From Blepharisma japonicum (taxonomy: Eukaryota; Ciliophora; Heterotrichea; Heterotrichida; Blepharismidae): DNA of 64,000 nucleotides. The position numbers and the translations under genes were made by a program. Below, piece after piece: positions 1-10,767 of the stretch. The first letter of the stretch is position 1. Each line of letters starts with the position of its first letter. The DNA is taken from the NCBI GenBank assembly GCA_949751835.1, contig CATKHK010000067.1, positions 124,001-188,000 on the forward strand, in the 5' to 3' direction. A model generated the notes under the pieces. It made no database searches, was not told where the DNA came from, and saw only the letters and a list, made by a program, of their open reading frames with translations.

Positions 1-2
1 TC

Positions 3-3000
3 ATATACAGCTATAAATACAGAAATCAAGACAAAAGAGAAACCAGGCGATTTACTGTGGCTTTATGAAATACTATAGCAGCTTTGCAAATGATCACTCT
101 TATCTGATATCCCACTATGTCCATTTCAGGATGAAGTGCTTATATGTGGTATTGAAAAGCTCAAGCTTACGCCAGCTTTGATAGGATTTGTGCATCAATA
201 GGAGGTGGATTGACATGATGTTTTTATGCTAGTGTGGGCATTATAGGCCTTAATATTTCTTGTTTAGCTTTCATTGCCATGCTGATATTTTTCGAGAAGA
301 AAATTCACCCTCTTCTTATAGTTTTTCCAGGAAAATGATTACAATTTTTAGTAACAATAGGCAATATACCTATGCTAATGATTTTAGCCATTTTTACAAA
401 GTATTCATTGATAGGAAATTCAGTTGATCAATATGCAGGAATTCAAATAGGCACTATAGATATAAGCCCAGCAGCAGCTTCAATCAGCATTGTCTGTATT
501 ACTATTTGTGTTGGACTATCAATACTTGGTGAGCTATTTTCATCTGAAACTAGACATGCATATGCTCATTATAACTCTCTTGCTAGATCAAGATCATTAC
601 CTGACGTTTTAGCTATTATTGCTATAGAATTTTATATTTTTATTTATGTTTACTTAGAGGAAAATCTGCTTATCTATAGATTTTTTTCTATTTTTGTTGT
701 TTTTATGATAGTCTCTTATGTTTACTACATAAACCTCCCTTACTATAATTTATTTACAAATCAAATTAAAGTAGCAAGGTATTTTATTGTGTCATGTACA
801 GGCCTAGCATTTGCAATTGGCACTTATCTTGACAGCTCTGGGATAATTCTACTACTTGAAGGAGTAGTAATTCCTATATTAGCTATGCTTGTAGCTCATC
901 AGGTAAACCATCGCTCTACACATCTTAATATAAGGAATCCAGTCAATCAATACCAATTAGAGTTGCAGCTAAGAAAAGAACTTATAACTCCACGGAATGA
1001 ATATGTCAGCTTGGTTGTGGACAAACTTTCGCCTTGCTATAATAATCCTAATTTCAAAAAAAATAAACTTTTAGCTGTATGAGAAGCTTATTATTGCTTA
1101 TACGCTTTTAAAGATAACAGACTTGCACGAATAAAATTAGCTAGAACCACTCATCTAGCATCAAATTTAGAAAGCACTTTTCAAGAGTTAAAGTGTAAGC
1201 AGTTACTAAACATAAAAGAAGCCAATGCTTTTGAAGATGTGGGATTTTTAATGTATTTAATGAAAATGAACAGAACAAAATCAGAAGACAAAAAAATTTG
1301 TTTACAAATTTTAGGATTTTTAGAAGAAATCTCATTGAGAAAACCCAATATAAAAAGACTCCAAAATTTCTCGAAAACAATTTCATTTCAGGTTTCTATG
1401 GTGAAAAAATGGTATTTAGAAATTTTATCAAATTATCCGAAAATGATTAATTCAAGAGAGCTTTATGGGACTTTTTTAAGAGATGTTATGAGTGATAGCG
1501 ACACAAATTATCTTTTAGGGATTAATAGAGCAATTTCTGGAATTAGTCCTGGCCTCAAAATCAATGAAGTCCGCTCCCAAAATCTCTTTACAGAGACCAA
1601 TGGAATTTTATGAATTTCGGCAGAAACTGAAACACTTGGCCAGATTATTTACGCAAATGAGACTATGGCTAGCATATTAAATATTTCAACAGCGGAATTG
1701 ACTGGCTCAAAGCTTTCACAATATATTCCAAGTCCTTATTGCAATAACCATAATGCTAAACTCCAAAAATTTATTGACTCCTGCACAAGATTAGATGTAA
1801 ATATTCCTTCTTCATTAATGCTAAGAAATCCAAGAGGTTTTCTTGTAGAATGCGATCTACGTATTCGACTGATTGCTTTAAAAAGCGAACGCTATTTCAT
1901 AGCATCTATAAGAAAAATCAACACAAATAGAGGCTGTTCTATCCTATCGTCAAACGGCACAATCCATAGCTATAGTGAGAATTTTACATCAATGTTTGAT
2001 ATAACTCAAGAAAACTTAAAAGACCAGTTAATTACTGATTTCATCCCAAATTACATGCATATTGCTGAGAAGCCTTTTGTTCCTGTATTAACTATGCTCA
2101 ATCAGAAAAAAGTTGCAATCGTACATACAGTTAAAGAATTCAAAAATCTAACAATGAATGTCGCCTTAATAGTTCATGACCCTATTGAAATCGAACAATG
2201 GGAAAAAGGGCTTGATTATGATCAAGGCGAATATAGAAGATTAAATCAAGCTGATAGCAGTTTCTGTGAGAAATATTCTGATTACAAAAAATCAGTTAAT
2301 TTTGATACAACACAAATATTAACAGAAAAGATTTTAGAATCAATAAAGCTAAATCCTGTAGAAAAGGCCGAAAAAAATGATAGTAAATCTTTTTCTAGCT
2401 CCAGTAACCTTTCAAAATTTCATGTAAAACTACGAGCTGGAGTTCAAAATGAAGTAGTCAAAAAATCTACACTTGCGATAACTGTTTTTCAGTGGGTATT
2501 ATTTTGAAATGTTCTCGCAATTACAATAGCTAGTATTTCTCAATTGATTTATTCATCAAGCCAAGTATCAAGTGCAAGCTCTATCAATTCTATAAGAAAT
2601 TTAGCAAATGTGCTATATTCAACTGCAAATCTCGCCTCCTCTGCTAGGCTCAGTGACTGGGCTATTCGCACAGGATCAGCTTCAATAGAGAAAAATTTAA
2701 AAGAAGTCAATGATACTATTTCAAATTTAATTGAAGTAAATAATGATTTATTTTCAGGACTAAAAGACTGGACTGAATGCTCTAGTCAAAATTTAGTATC
2801 AGACCAAATCATTCCTAATTGGGAATTATCACAAAATAGTCCAATTTTTAAAAAAAATACAATGACAGATGTGCTTAATAAGTTTATTTCCCATGGAAAA
2901 AATTATATTGCCACTGCATATGATCTTAATGTATATAGAGAGGATTTGTATTATATTGTCATGAATGGCGTTGGTGATTTTTATAAGTTTACAAATAGCT

Positions 3001-4040
3001 CATTAGCCTCTTTGGTGAGCTGTGAGATATCGAAAGTAAATGAATTAAGCTCAACAATTAGGCTGCTATTGATTCTGAGCTCTTTGGTGCTTGGACTGGG
3101 GATAATTGTACTTATACCATTTTCATTTAGAATTAGCACTATTCATAATGAGCTTTGGGACTTTATGATACAGCTGACTTTATTGGTTGGGCATGGTCTT
3201 AGAGAAAAATGCTTAAGTCGGCTATCAATTACTCATGGTTATGAAGCTTTTGAATATGCAAATGAGCTAATTGTAAGAAAACATACAGTTATTAAGGCTA
3301 ATAACCCCTGGCTAATTATTACTAAGCTGTCACTTTTATTTCTGTTTGCTCTAGGTTTTGAGTTTACGAGAACTTTTGTGCTATATCAGACTTGTGAAGA
3401 ATATTTAAACAACCGCTCAAGTTTATTGCAGATTGCAACATATAGAAGAGCGTTAGTTTTAGAGTTAGATATTTGGTCGAGGGAAATTCCTTCACTTAAA
3501 AATAATCTGACACTCACAAATTTATTTCCTGAATCCTATCGTTTCTCAGATATGGAAACAGAATACGAAAGTCTCTTGAAACGAATGTTCTTTTCAAATC
3601 ATCAATTTATAAAGCAAAAATACCAAAATCTACTGTCAAATAACCTTAACGAATTTATTTATCGTCAAATAGGCAACCAAAACTACAATTCTTCTACTTA
3701 TGGCTCATATTCTGCATATAATATGGCAATTCTGGATTCTCTAAATGTCGCGTTTTCAGAAGGAAATATAAATGAATTGCACTATTCATTAATGAATTTA
3801 TTAGCTCTTGAAGGAGATGTGATTGATGGAATCGATGCTGACTCAAAAGAAAAAATAAATGCTCAACTTGCAATGATTACATTTGTTTCTATTATGTATA
3901 TGATTTTCTGTGCTGGAGCGTGCTTTTTTTATTATTTTCCCTATTTGAAAGGAGAAAAAAATAAGCTGAAAGAGCTCCAGAGCATGATCTATTTATTACA
4001 GGCACCCTTGCTAGGAGCGAACAAAGCGTCATTAGATTAA
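3..4040 (+). CDS. Giant multi-TM PAS-domain protein (TmcB/TmcC-like), 5' partial
   Basis: One reading frame is open from the left window edge to TAA at 4038-4040 (1345 codons seen) if TGA is Trp; TGA codons lie, for example, at 1081, 1611 and 2505. The N-terminal part has about seven hydrophobic segments (roughly 60-960). A helical region at 1080-1610 resembles the TmcB/TmcC TPR-like repeats. A PAS-like domain follows at about 1614-1930 (GQIIYANETMASIL, then GFLVECDLRIRLIAL). Four more likely TM helices lie near 2470-2560, 3060-3140, 3300-3390 and 3870-3940. This layout is typical of a family greatly expanded in ciliates and thought to sense light, redox state or ligands; no function is shown here. 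The true start is outside the window. TGA and TGG are used about equally for Trp. Confidence 0.8.
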
Positions 4041-4609
4041 ATTAAAAATGAGCAATTTAATGAATTTTATATGTCTAATATATTAAATAAGCAATAAAAC
4101 ACATTAAGATTATAGGACATAAAGAGTAAAAATGGAAAGCTTTCAATTTATATATCAAATACAAATGACATATCTGGCTCTAATTTATTTTAAGATATAA
4201 TTTTTTAAAATAAAATCTCTGGATTCGCAACTAATATAGGATTCATATTAATATATAGAACTTTCTTTTATGATACATTTGTAATTTTAATTTCTAAATT
4301 TAAATTTCGATTTATTTTCATAAAAAAGCAACTCAGAACAGTTAACATTTTGTGAATTATCAAATATTTATAATAAAAAAGTAGTATTGTTTCATAATTA
4401 AGCTTATGCTTAATTGTGTGCATATCTTACTAGCATGATTTTATTCCATTTTTATAAAGAAGAAAAATAAAATAAAAGAAAGGTAAAACATTAATTTCAC
4501 ATAAATAAAAGTGTGCAGAATTATTCAATCATCTTTATTATTTCTATTATACTTATTACAGAAATTTATATTATTTTAATCTCGTGCGAAAAATTAAATT
4601 ACAATTCAT
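4041..4609. other. AT-rich intergenic spacer
   Basis: Very AT-rich DNA between two convergent genes. No frame stays open for a meaningful distance on either strand, even with TGA as Trp. I see no RNA gene. Confidence 0.6.
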
Positions 4610-5332
4610 TTATAGGTTAACTAAGCTATTTGAGCTGTCTCCTTCATAAGCATCTACAATTAAATTCAATTGCAGCCTGCTTTTCTCTTGAACAACTGTT
4701 GACATAGAATTGCATTTATTCATTTCCTTTTTTAATTGAATATTTCTAACAAAAGGTCTTGCTCTATTTATTTGCCTTGGTGTTATAGGGATAATTTTTG
4801 GCATTTTTTTCTCATCACTTGTGATAAATGGGTCACTAAATTTATTGCTGGGCGTTTCTTGGCTATACTTTTTGCTTCATGTTATAGGCTCTTTATTGCT
4901 TTTAAATAGCTCTAAAAATGTGTTGTTTGACATCATTGGCTCACCAGTAAACTCAAAAGAATTTAGCCAATTATTGCTTGACGTTGTAGACCAATCAGAC
5001 CTTATAGTCTCATTTTTTTGCTTGTTGAGTTGAGGGAAAAAGCCTCCTGAAGGCTTCTTAACTGCGATAGTAGATTTTCTATTTATGGGAGAGCTGCAAG
5101 TATTGCTCAGTTGCGGTAAGGAAAAGCTTGATTTGAGGGTGTTATCGAAGTTGGCTGGCGTCTGTGTTTCGACATTGATATTTGAAGTAATGAATTCATG
5201 AAATGTACATAAAGAATTAGGGTGTTGTATTTCATCATCTTTTTTAACTTTTGGCTGCTTTTTTTTGCCGCATAGGAGAGATGCAATGAAAGACTGAGTT
5301 TTTGACATAGATTTATATGATTTATAAGCCAT
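4610..5332 (-). CDS. Hypothetical protein, 240 aa
   Basis: Two ORF pieces on the minus strand join through an in-frame TGA (Trp) at 4877-4879, giving 240 residues from ATG at 5332 to TAA at 4610-4612. The protein is Ser/Lys-rich and low in complexity, begins MAYKSYKSMSKTQSF, and has no TM segment or recognisable domain. The residues after the TGA (SKKYSQETPSNKF) keep the same composition, which supports read-through. It may be a ciliate-specific disordered protein. It converges on the PAS-protein gene and is followed upstream by about 630 bp of empty spacer. Confidence 0.6.
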
Positions 5333-5963
5333 ATATTTAAGAGCTAATAATCAAAAACAACTGAAATATATTAGGTCAGTAAGAAGTGTAAGTCTTTAAA
5401 TGAAATTCTTTGTATTAATTTTATTGAGCTTTTGATAGAAAATTCTGTTATTGATAATCTAATTCAGCCTTAGAAATATTCTCCAATTATGAATTAAGCG
5501 CTTGCTTATTATTTAAAGTTTATGAACTGAGCTTTTCATGATTATTCTTGCAGAAGCTTAGATAGAATTTATTGAGATATTAACGAGATAAATAAATATA
5601 GTTTGATTTTATAAAAAAATTAATATTTATAAAAGATAATGGGATTGAGAATTCGAAAGAATGAAAAAATATAATATTTTAATATTTGAATTTTATGATA
5701 CTAGAGGAATTCATATAATTAATTATAATTAATTTGTTTAGAATCAAATTTTTATGTTACAGCTCATTAATTTCAAACAGAAAGCTATAAATCAAGATCC
5801 TTTTTGCTTAAATATTCTTATAATTTCAACGGGTATTTATTGATATTAACATACTCCACCAATCACTTTTGAATTTATTTCTTTAAGCTTAATTTTTCAA
5901 TTAGTTTACTCTTATTTTTATTTATTAAATATATTTCTACACAGCTTGTCTAAAAAGGATTAT
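5333..5963. other. AT-rich intergenic spacer
   Basis: Separates the hypothetical gene from RPS9; both are on the minus strand. No coding-like frame, tRNA or strong hairpin was seen. Confidence 0.6.
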
Positions 5964-6558
5964 TTAATCTTCATCTTCCCCTTCAGCTTCAGTCTTCTTT
6001 GCTTTCTTAGCGATGTTTCTCCTCTTAACTCTTCCAGCTTTTCCATTGCTGAGTGATGAGTTCGGGTCGAATTCAATATACTTCTCGCTGTCAACTCTAA
6101 CATTGAAACTAGGGACATTGACAATTTGTCTTCCAACTCTGATGTGTCTTTGTCTTATGAGGACTCTAGCGTGGTGGATGCTTCTTGCCATATTCTTCTT
6201 GAATACTTTGGTCTGAAGCCTTCTCTCTAAGAATTTTTGTAAAGTCAATCCAAGGACAAAATCGAGCTTCTTTTCGTTCTCGCCCAAGAGACCCAAACGG
6301 ACCATTCTGCGGATAAGAGCGTTTCCTTCGAAAATTCTTCTAGGAGCGGCCTCTTCTAATGTCAAAAGCTCTCTTGCAGCTTTACGGATCTTGGCAAGGG
6401 TAAGTTGGACTCTCCAAACCTCTCGTTTGTTCTTTAGCCCGTATTGTCCAAGAAGCATGAGCTCTTGATCAAGACGTTCCTTCTCAAATGGACGTTTAGG
6501 AGATTTTGCTGTCTTTCCATCTAAGATAACTCTTACAGTTCCTATAGTTCTTGCCCAT
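5964..6558 (-). CDS. RPS9: Small ribosomal subunit protein S9 (uS4)
   Basis: Exons at 6558-6537 and 6520-5964 with a 16-nt intron, giving 192 aa. The spliced N-terminus [20 protein letters not shown] matches the conserved start of eukaryotic S9, and the core follows ([28 protein letters not shown], and an S4 RNA-binding segment around [20 protein letters not shown]). The C-terminus is acidic and basic ([14 protein letters not shown]). The product binds 18S rRNA in the 40S subunit body and helps form the mRNA entry channel. Without the intron the ORF appears to start at an internal Met (6458) and loses over 30 residues. Its one Trp is TGG. Confidence 0.97.
6521..6536 (-). other. 16-nt spliceosomal mini-intron (RPS9)
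   Basis: GTAAGAGTTATCTTAG, between codon position 1 and 2 of a Tyr codon. Removing it restores the conserved N-terminus of S9; retaining it shifts the frame. A is at position 10. Confidence 0.9.
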
Positions 6559-7062
6559 TTTTAGCCACCCGAAATATTATATGAGAATGAAGGATTAAAG
6601 GAAAAGTAGGCAATCTGACAAAAATTTGGTCAAAAAAAGCGAAAATTTTGAAGAAAAGAACAAAAATACCAGAAGGATAGCAATACCCTAAATGTGGAGA
6701 AGGATAGATGGATTTCTCAGTTAAAAATGAAGGACAAAACACATTAGATGAGGGATATTGTGAGTCTGCAATTGCAATTTACTATTTACTGAAATAGCTC
6801 GAATTTTGATACACCTTAATAGAGTTTTAACATGACTTGATTAATTGATGATTTCTTAATTTGCTTGCATATTGAAATTATATATCTATATCACTATAAA
6901 AAGAGTTCTAAAATCAAAGCAGTTTAAACCTTTAGATTGTTTGTTCTGCATTCTTTCACATATAAAAACACATATAACTTATTCAAGTCTATGTTTTGAA
7001 TATAATAGTATGAATTATAAGCAACTCTTATTGGTCATTTAAACTACAAACTTATTAAAACT
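6559..7062. promoter_or_regulatory. Upstream region of RPS9 and AT-rich spacer
   Basis: The 200 bp upstream of the RPS9 start (6559-6760) is purine-rich on the plus strand and less AT-rich than other spacers, so it may hold the ribosomal-protein promoter; I recognise no motif. From 6761 to 7062 it is plain AT-rich spacer. An ATG-less open stretch at 6610-6747 (+) was considered and rejected. Confidence 0.3.
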
Positions 7063-7890
7063 TTAAGAAAGTTCCTCAAATAAATCTTCAGATGTCACAT
7101 TTCTATCAATTTCTCAAACTCCAGCTCTTATTTCTCCATCAAGTTGCAATGGACTCCACCCTGAATACCCAAAAAACATTTTGAGTTTCATATCGTCAGT
7201 CTTTGAAATTATTTTTCCTCCAAAGTAGATTCCTTCACTCACCATCTCACATTCTTCAATGTTAGGATTGTTATGCAGCATATAGACAGCATCAGGTTGT
7301 ACAGGGCCTCCTATATAAAACTTCTCTGGAAAGGACTCTTTGTTCGTTTTATTAAGAACAAATCCCATTGCACCATCGCTTACACTGTATTTCGTTATCA
7401 AAATTTTTGATTTATAAAAAATTCCATGAGAAATAGCTGAAGTTGATTTCAAAATAATTCCAGCTTTCAATCCAGGTATAGGCTCTCCAACTCTAATAAA
7501 TCCTATCTTAATTCCACCTTCTGCTATATAAAATATTGGTCTAATCCCTTTACATCATATAGCCAAAAGTAAACACCAAAAAGTAAAAACAAGGATAACT
7601 CAATATCAGTTTATAGAAAAGGAACTTTTCGCTTTAGGGAGATTTTTATCAAAAATGTTTCATTTGGGATTATCTGAAAAGTATTTATATTTAGTTCTGC
7701 ATTCAGGGCAATATAATATTTGGAATTTATTGTATCTTTCAGGAGATTTCATATAGTTATTTATTGATGTATTTTGCCACCGATATAAGCAATTGGGATG
7801 AATGTATTTTTGGCTTCCTTTACATCTGCAAGGAATGATAAAGTTGCTGGTATTGTCATTTTCAAAGCAAATTCTGCAAGTATCAGACAT
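7063..7890 (-). CDS. RING-CH / transmembrane / AlgH (UPF0301, YqgE) fusion protein
   Basis: One 275-codon frame from ATG 7890 to TAA 7063-7065 with TGA as Trp. Residues 1-70 are a RING-variant (RING-CH) domain of the MARCH E3-ligase type: CRICFE, CRCKGS, HPNCLYRW and CPEC supply the C4HC3 ligands. Residues about 90-115 hold a hydrophobic helix (WVILVFTFWCLLLAIW). Residues about 135-260 are an AlgH/YqgE (DUF179) domain with GFVLNK, FYIGGPVQ, GIYFGG and FFGYSGWSPLQLDGEI. RING-CH proteins ubiquitinate membrane cargo; the role of AlgH domains is unclear. No ATG lies between the TM helix and the AlgH part, so a separate AlgH gene has no start. Membrane-bound E3 function is inferred only. Confidence 0.85.
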
Positions 7891-8112
7891 TTAATATCAA
7901 CAGGGGCGTTTTTCTAAATATTTATTATTGATTTCATATTATCAAAAGATAATTAATTAAAATAAATTATTATTGCTCTATAAATAACAAGCTGGCTCTG
8001 ACAGTATCTAAATCATATAGAGTTAAATAAAATAATTGCAGATAATGGCTTCATAACCATTAATGATCCAACAAAATTAGTGTTACATTAAAATATATCG
8101 TTGATAATTCTG

Positions 8113-10233
8113 TTAAACAGGGCTAGCTTCAAAATCAGTAAAATTTAAAGTTTCATTAGCATCTGAAGCAGCTCTATTTATTGCGTATTCAGCTTCTGAG
8201 TTAAATTTGGAAGACTTATAAATTGATCCTCTTAATGGACAAAGTTGGGTTTTTCGCTTTTGGGATACATAATTTCTTCCGAATTGAAGATTGCTTGGGA
8301 TTTTTGGATAATAATCTTGATATGGTATATCGTTTGTGTCATCATCAATCAATGCTAAAATAGTTTTTCTTTTCTTTTTTCCATGCCTTTTGCGTGCATC
8401 AAAGCCTTTAGCTTTGGATGCTAAAGTGTCTCGATCTTTATATTGTGAAAGAGGGTCAATTTTCTTGCCATAAGTGTTATTCAATCCATATCGTCTTACT
8501 ATATTAATGTCATGCTTTTGCTCTTCAACACCTATGTCTCCGTATGAAATTTGCTTACCTACCGCATTTTTCAAATGAGTTGCTCGCTTTATAATTTCTT
8601 CATGATTAATTTTATACACGAATGCTGAGCAATCTGCTGCCACGTGCCCCATTTCTTGACAAAAATAGCACCTTACTCCTAAGTAGCTTAAATCTTTTCC
8701 TTGACAGTTATTCACAATGATCTTTGTTAGCTCAGCTTCCTTTGGTAGCTTCATTAAAACACTTTTAAATATTTGTCTATTTAAGCAAAAAACTTCGCAA
8801 AAATCAAGGGATCGGGCTGATGCACATCTTTTTCTACCTAAGAAAAATGCAATTTCTCCAAAATATTTGTCTTCGCTGATTTCTGTATAAATAGTCCCAG
8901 TTGAATGATGGAAAATTTCAACTCTTCCATGCCTTACTAAGTATAAATTATGATTTTTCTGGTCTTGCTTGAAAATTAAATCGAGAGGTGAAAATAGCTC
9001 AATTTCGAGTTTTTGACCTAAATATTTCAAAAATTTATAAGAAAAATCACGGAATGGAGAACTTCTTACTAAAACATTCCCTCTTGTGTGGATATATATA
9101 TCTCGCTGCAATGGCTGAGATAAAGCAGATAAAATTTCCTGCTCATCTAATATATTATGCTTCTGATATGAGTATAAATGTTCTAAATAAGCCATAATTT
9201 TTAATCTCAAGCTATAAGGAATTCTATGATTGTACATGTAAACTTTAATTTTTTGCTTTAAACTATTGAAATATATCAATTCTTTTGATGATTTTTCTAG
9301 GGCACTATTAATCCCTCCAACTAAGTATCCAATTAATCCAGAAGTCAGACATTCAATTATTATGGTCAAAATCTTTTCAGCAGTAGATTGAGGAATTAGA
9401 TTTCCATATCCTACAGTTGTCATAGTAACAGCTACCTGCTCAAGCTTTCTTAAATATTGCTCAAATTTACTTTCCATATAAGATTGCCACAAATCCCCAT
9501 TATTGCTCAATGAAAAATATCAAGCGCTATGCATAATGCAGGCAGTTCAATGGGCTGCTAATAATGCAATTAATAAAAAAAGTATGCTTCTAGTAGCAAA
9601 ATATATATATGGAACAGGATATATATCATCAATATTGTAAATTAGCTTTCTTAATCTTATCATTCGCGTGAGGCGTAGCAATCAGAATAGACGTGACCAG
9701 TTTCAGTTGTATAAATTGTAGCCTTTATCCGAATCAGAATTCATATCATTTAGAAAAAGTTCATATGGGATAACTGATATTAAATCTCATAGAAAATATG
9801 ATGATAAATAATGCCAAATAATTGCCTTTCTGTCAACAACCAAAATTCCATGTATATAGCAAGCTGTATTAAAATTCAAAAATAAATCAATTATAAAGCA
9901 AATTTCTAAAGGAGCAATAATGAATTTATCTACTTTCTGCATAAAACTCAAACAAAATGGTATTATAATAGCCAAATAAGCGGCTTGGGCAGTTATTAAA
10001 GCATCTCATATGACTCTCATAAAACTGGTTGGGTTAAATATAAATTTATCATATCCTCTATCAGTTCTAATAACATCTTTGCTTGGGAAAAAGCTCTTTT
10101 TGTTCGGGTGAAAGGATTCAAATCTTTGAGGAAGTACAAAAAGTGTTGTTTTTCTTTTGACTACACTTTGCATAATGGACAAATTCGATCATCTTCTTTT
10201 ATCTCTATCTAATCTAAAAGGTAAATTTTCCAT
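8113..10233 (-). CDS. CNBD-family K+ channel with C-terminal CCHC zinc knuckle (paralogue A)
   Basis: 706 aa, ATG 10233 to TAA 8113, open with several TGA=Trp codons (by my count about seven TGA to three TGG). It has a six-TM layout: an S4 with Arg every third residue (RLFWLLRLTRMIRLRKL), a pore with TTVGYGN at about 272-278 (K+ selectivity filter), a C-linker, and a cyclic-nucleotide-binding domain at about 400-490 with FGEIAFF followed by RKRCASARS. A CCHC zinc knuckle follows (C522, C525, H530, C535), then a basic tail (KRHGKKKRK). It belongs to the EAG/HCN/CNG superfamily. The zinc knuckle is unusual for a channel. The next gene is its tandem paralogue. Confidence 0.92.
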
Positions 10234-10767
10234 ATTAATCTATTTAAGTAGAATTCCTTAGAAAAGTTTTTAAAACCTTTTTATAATGAGCTGGCTATAA
10301 ATGTAGTTATTAAATAAAATTTTTTTTAAATGTTTTGTTTTTAGGCCATTGTGATATTTTTTCAAGAAAAGAGTTTCAAAATTGATATAAAATTATTTAA
10401 AATAAAAAAAGTTTCATTTGATGAAAAGAATAATAAATACTAAGGCTATTAACAATTTAATATAAATCTATGGTGCTATCATCTGTATTTTTTTTATTTA
10501 TATTCTAATTAATATATATTTCTTTCAAAAAACAGCTTATTTTAATAATTAAATTTAAAGGTAAATGTATTTTATATAAATAAGCAATATTCTATTAGAG
10601 CTAATTAATAATTAATATTAAATTAAAATGCATAACCAATATTTAATTTACGAAGACATCTGCTATTATAGTTATTGCTCATTTGTTAGGCATTAAAAAT
10701 GTCAAACTTTGTGTTTAATGTCCTAATTTAAAATAAAATGTCATTTTGATATTTTATTCAGCCTATG
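10234..10767. other. AT-rich spacer between tandem channel genes
   Basis: Nothing coding is seen on either strand. It must hold the promoter of paralogue A and the 3' end of paralogue B. Confidence 0.6.

Noticed and set aside
1141-1386. Minus-strand 81-codon ORF inside the PAS gene, and similar antisense ORFs elsewhere (for example in OGDH and the Ca2+-ATPase)
   Set aside because: They are shadows of clearly coding frames on the other strand and have no independent signal.
6610-6747. Open stretch on the plus strand (46 codons with TGA as Trp, Lys/Gln-rich) upstream of RPS9
   Set aside because: It has no ATG, no 15-16-nt intron could supply one, and the sequence is a purine-rich tract that gives Lys codons by chance.
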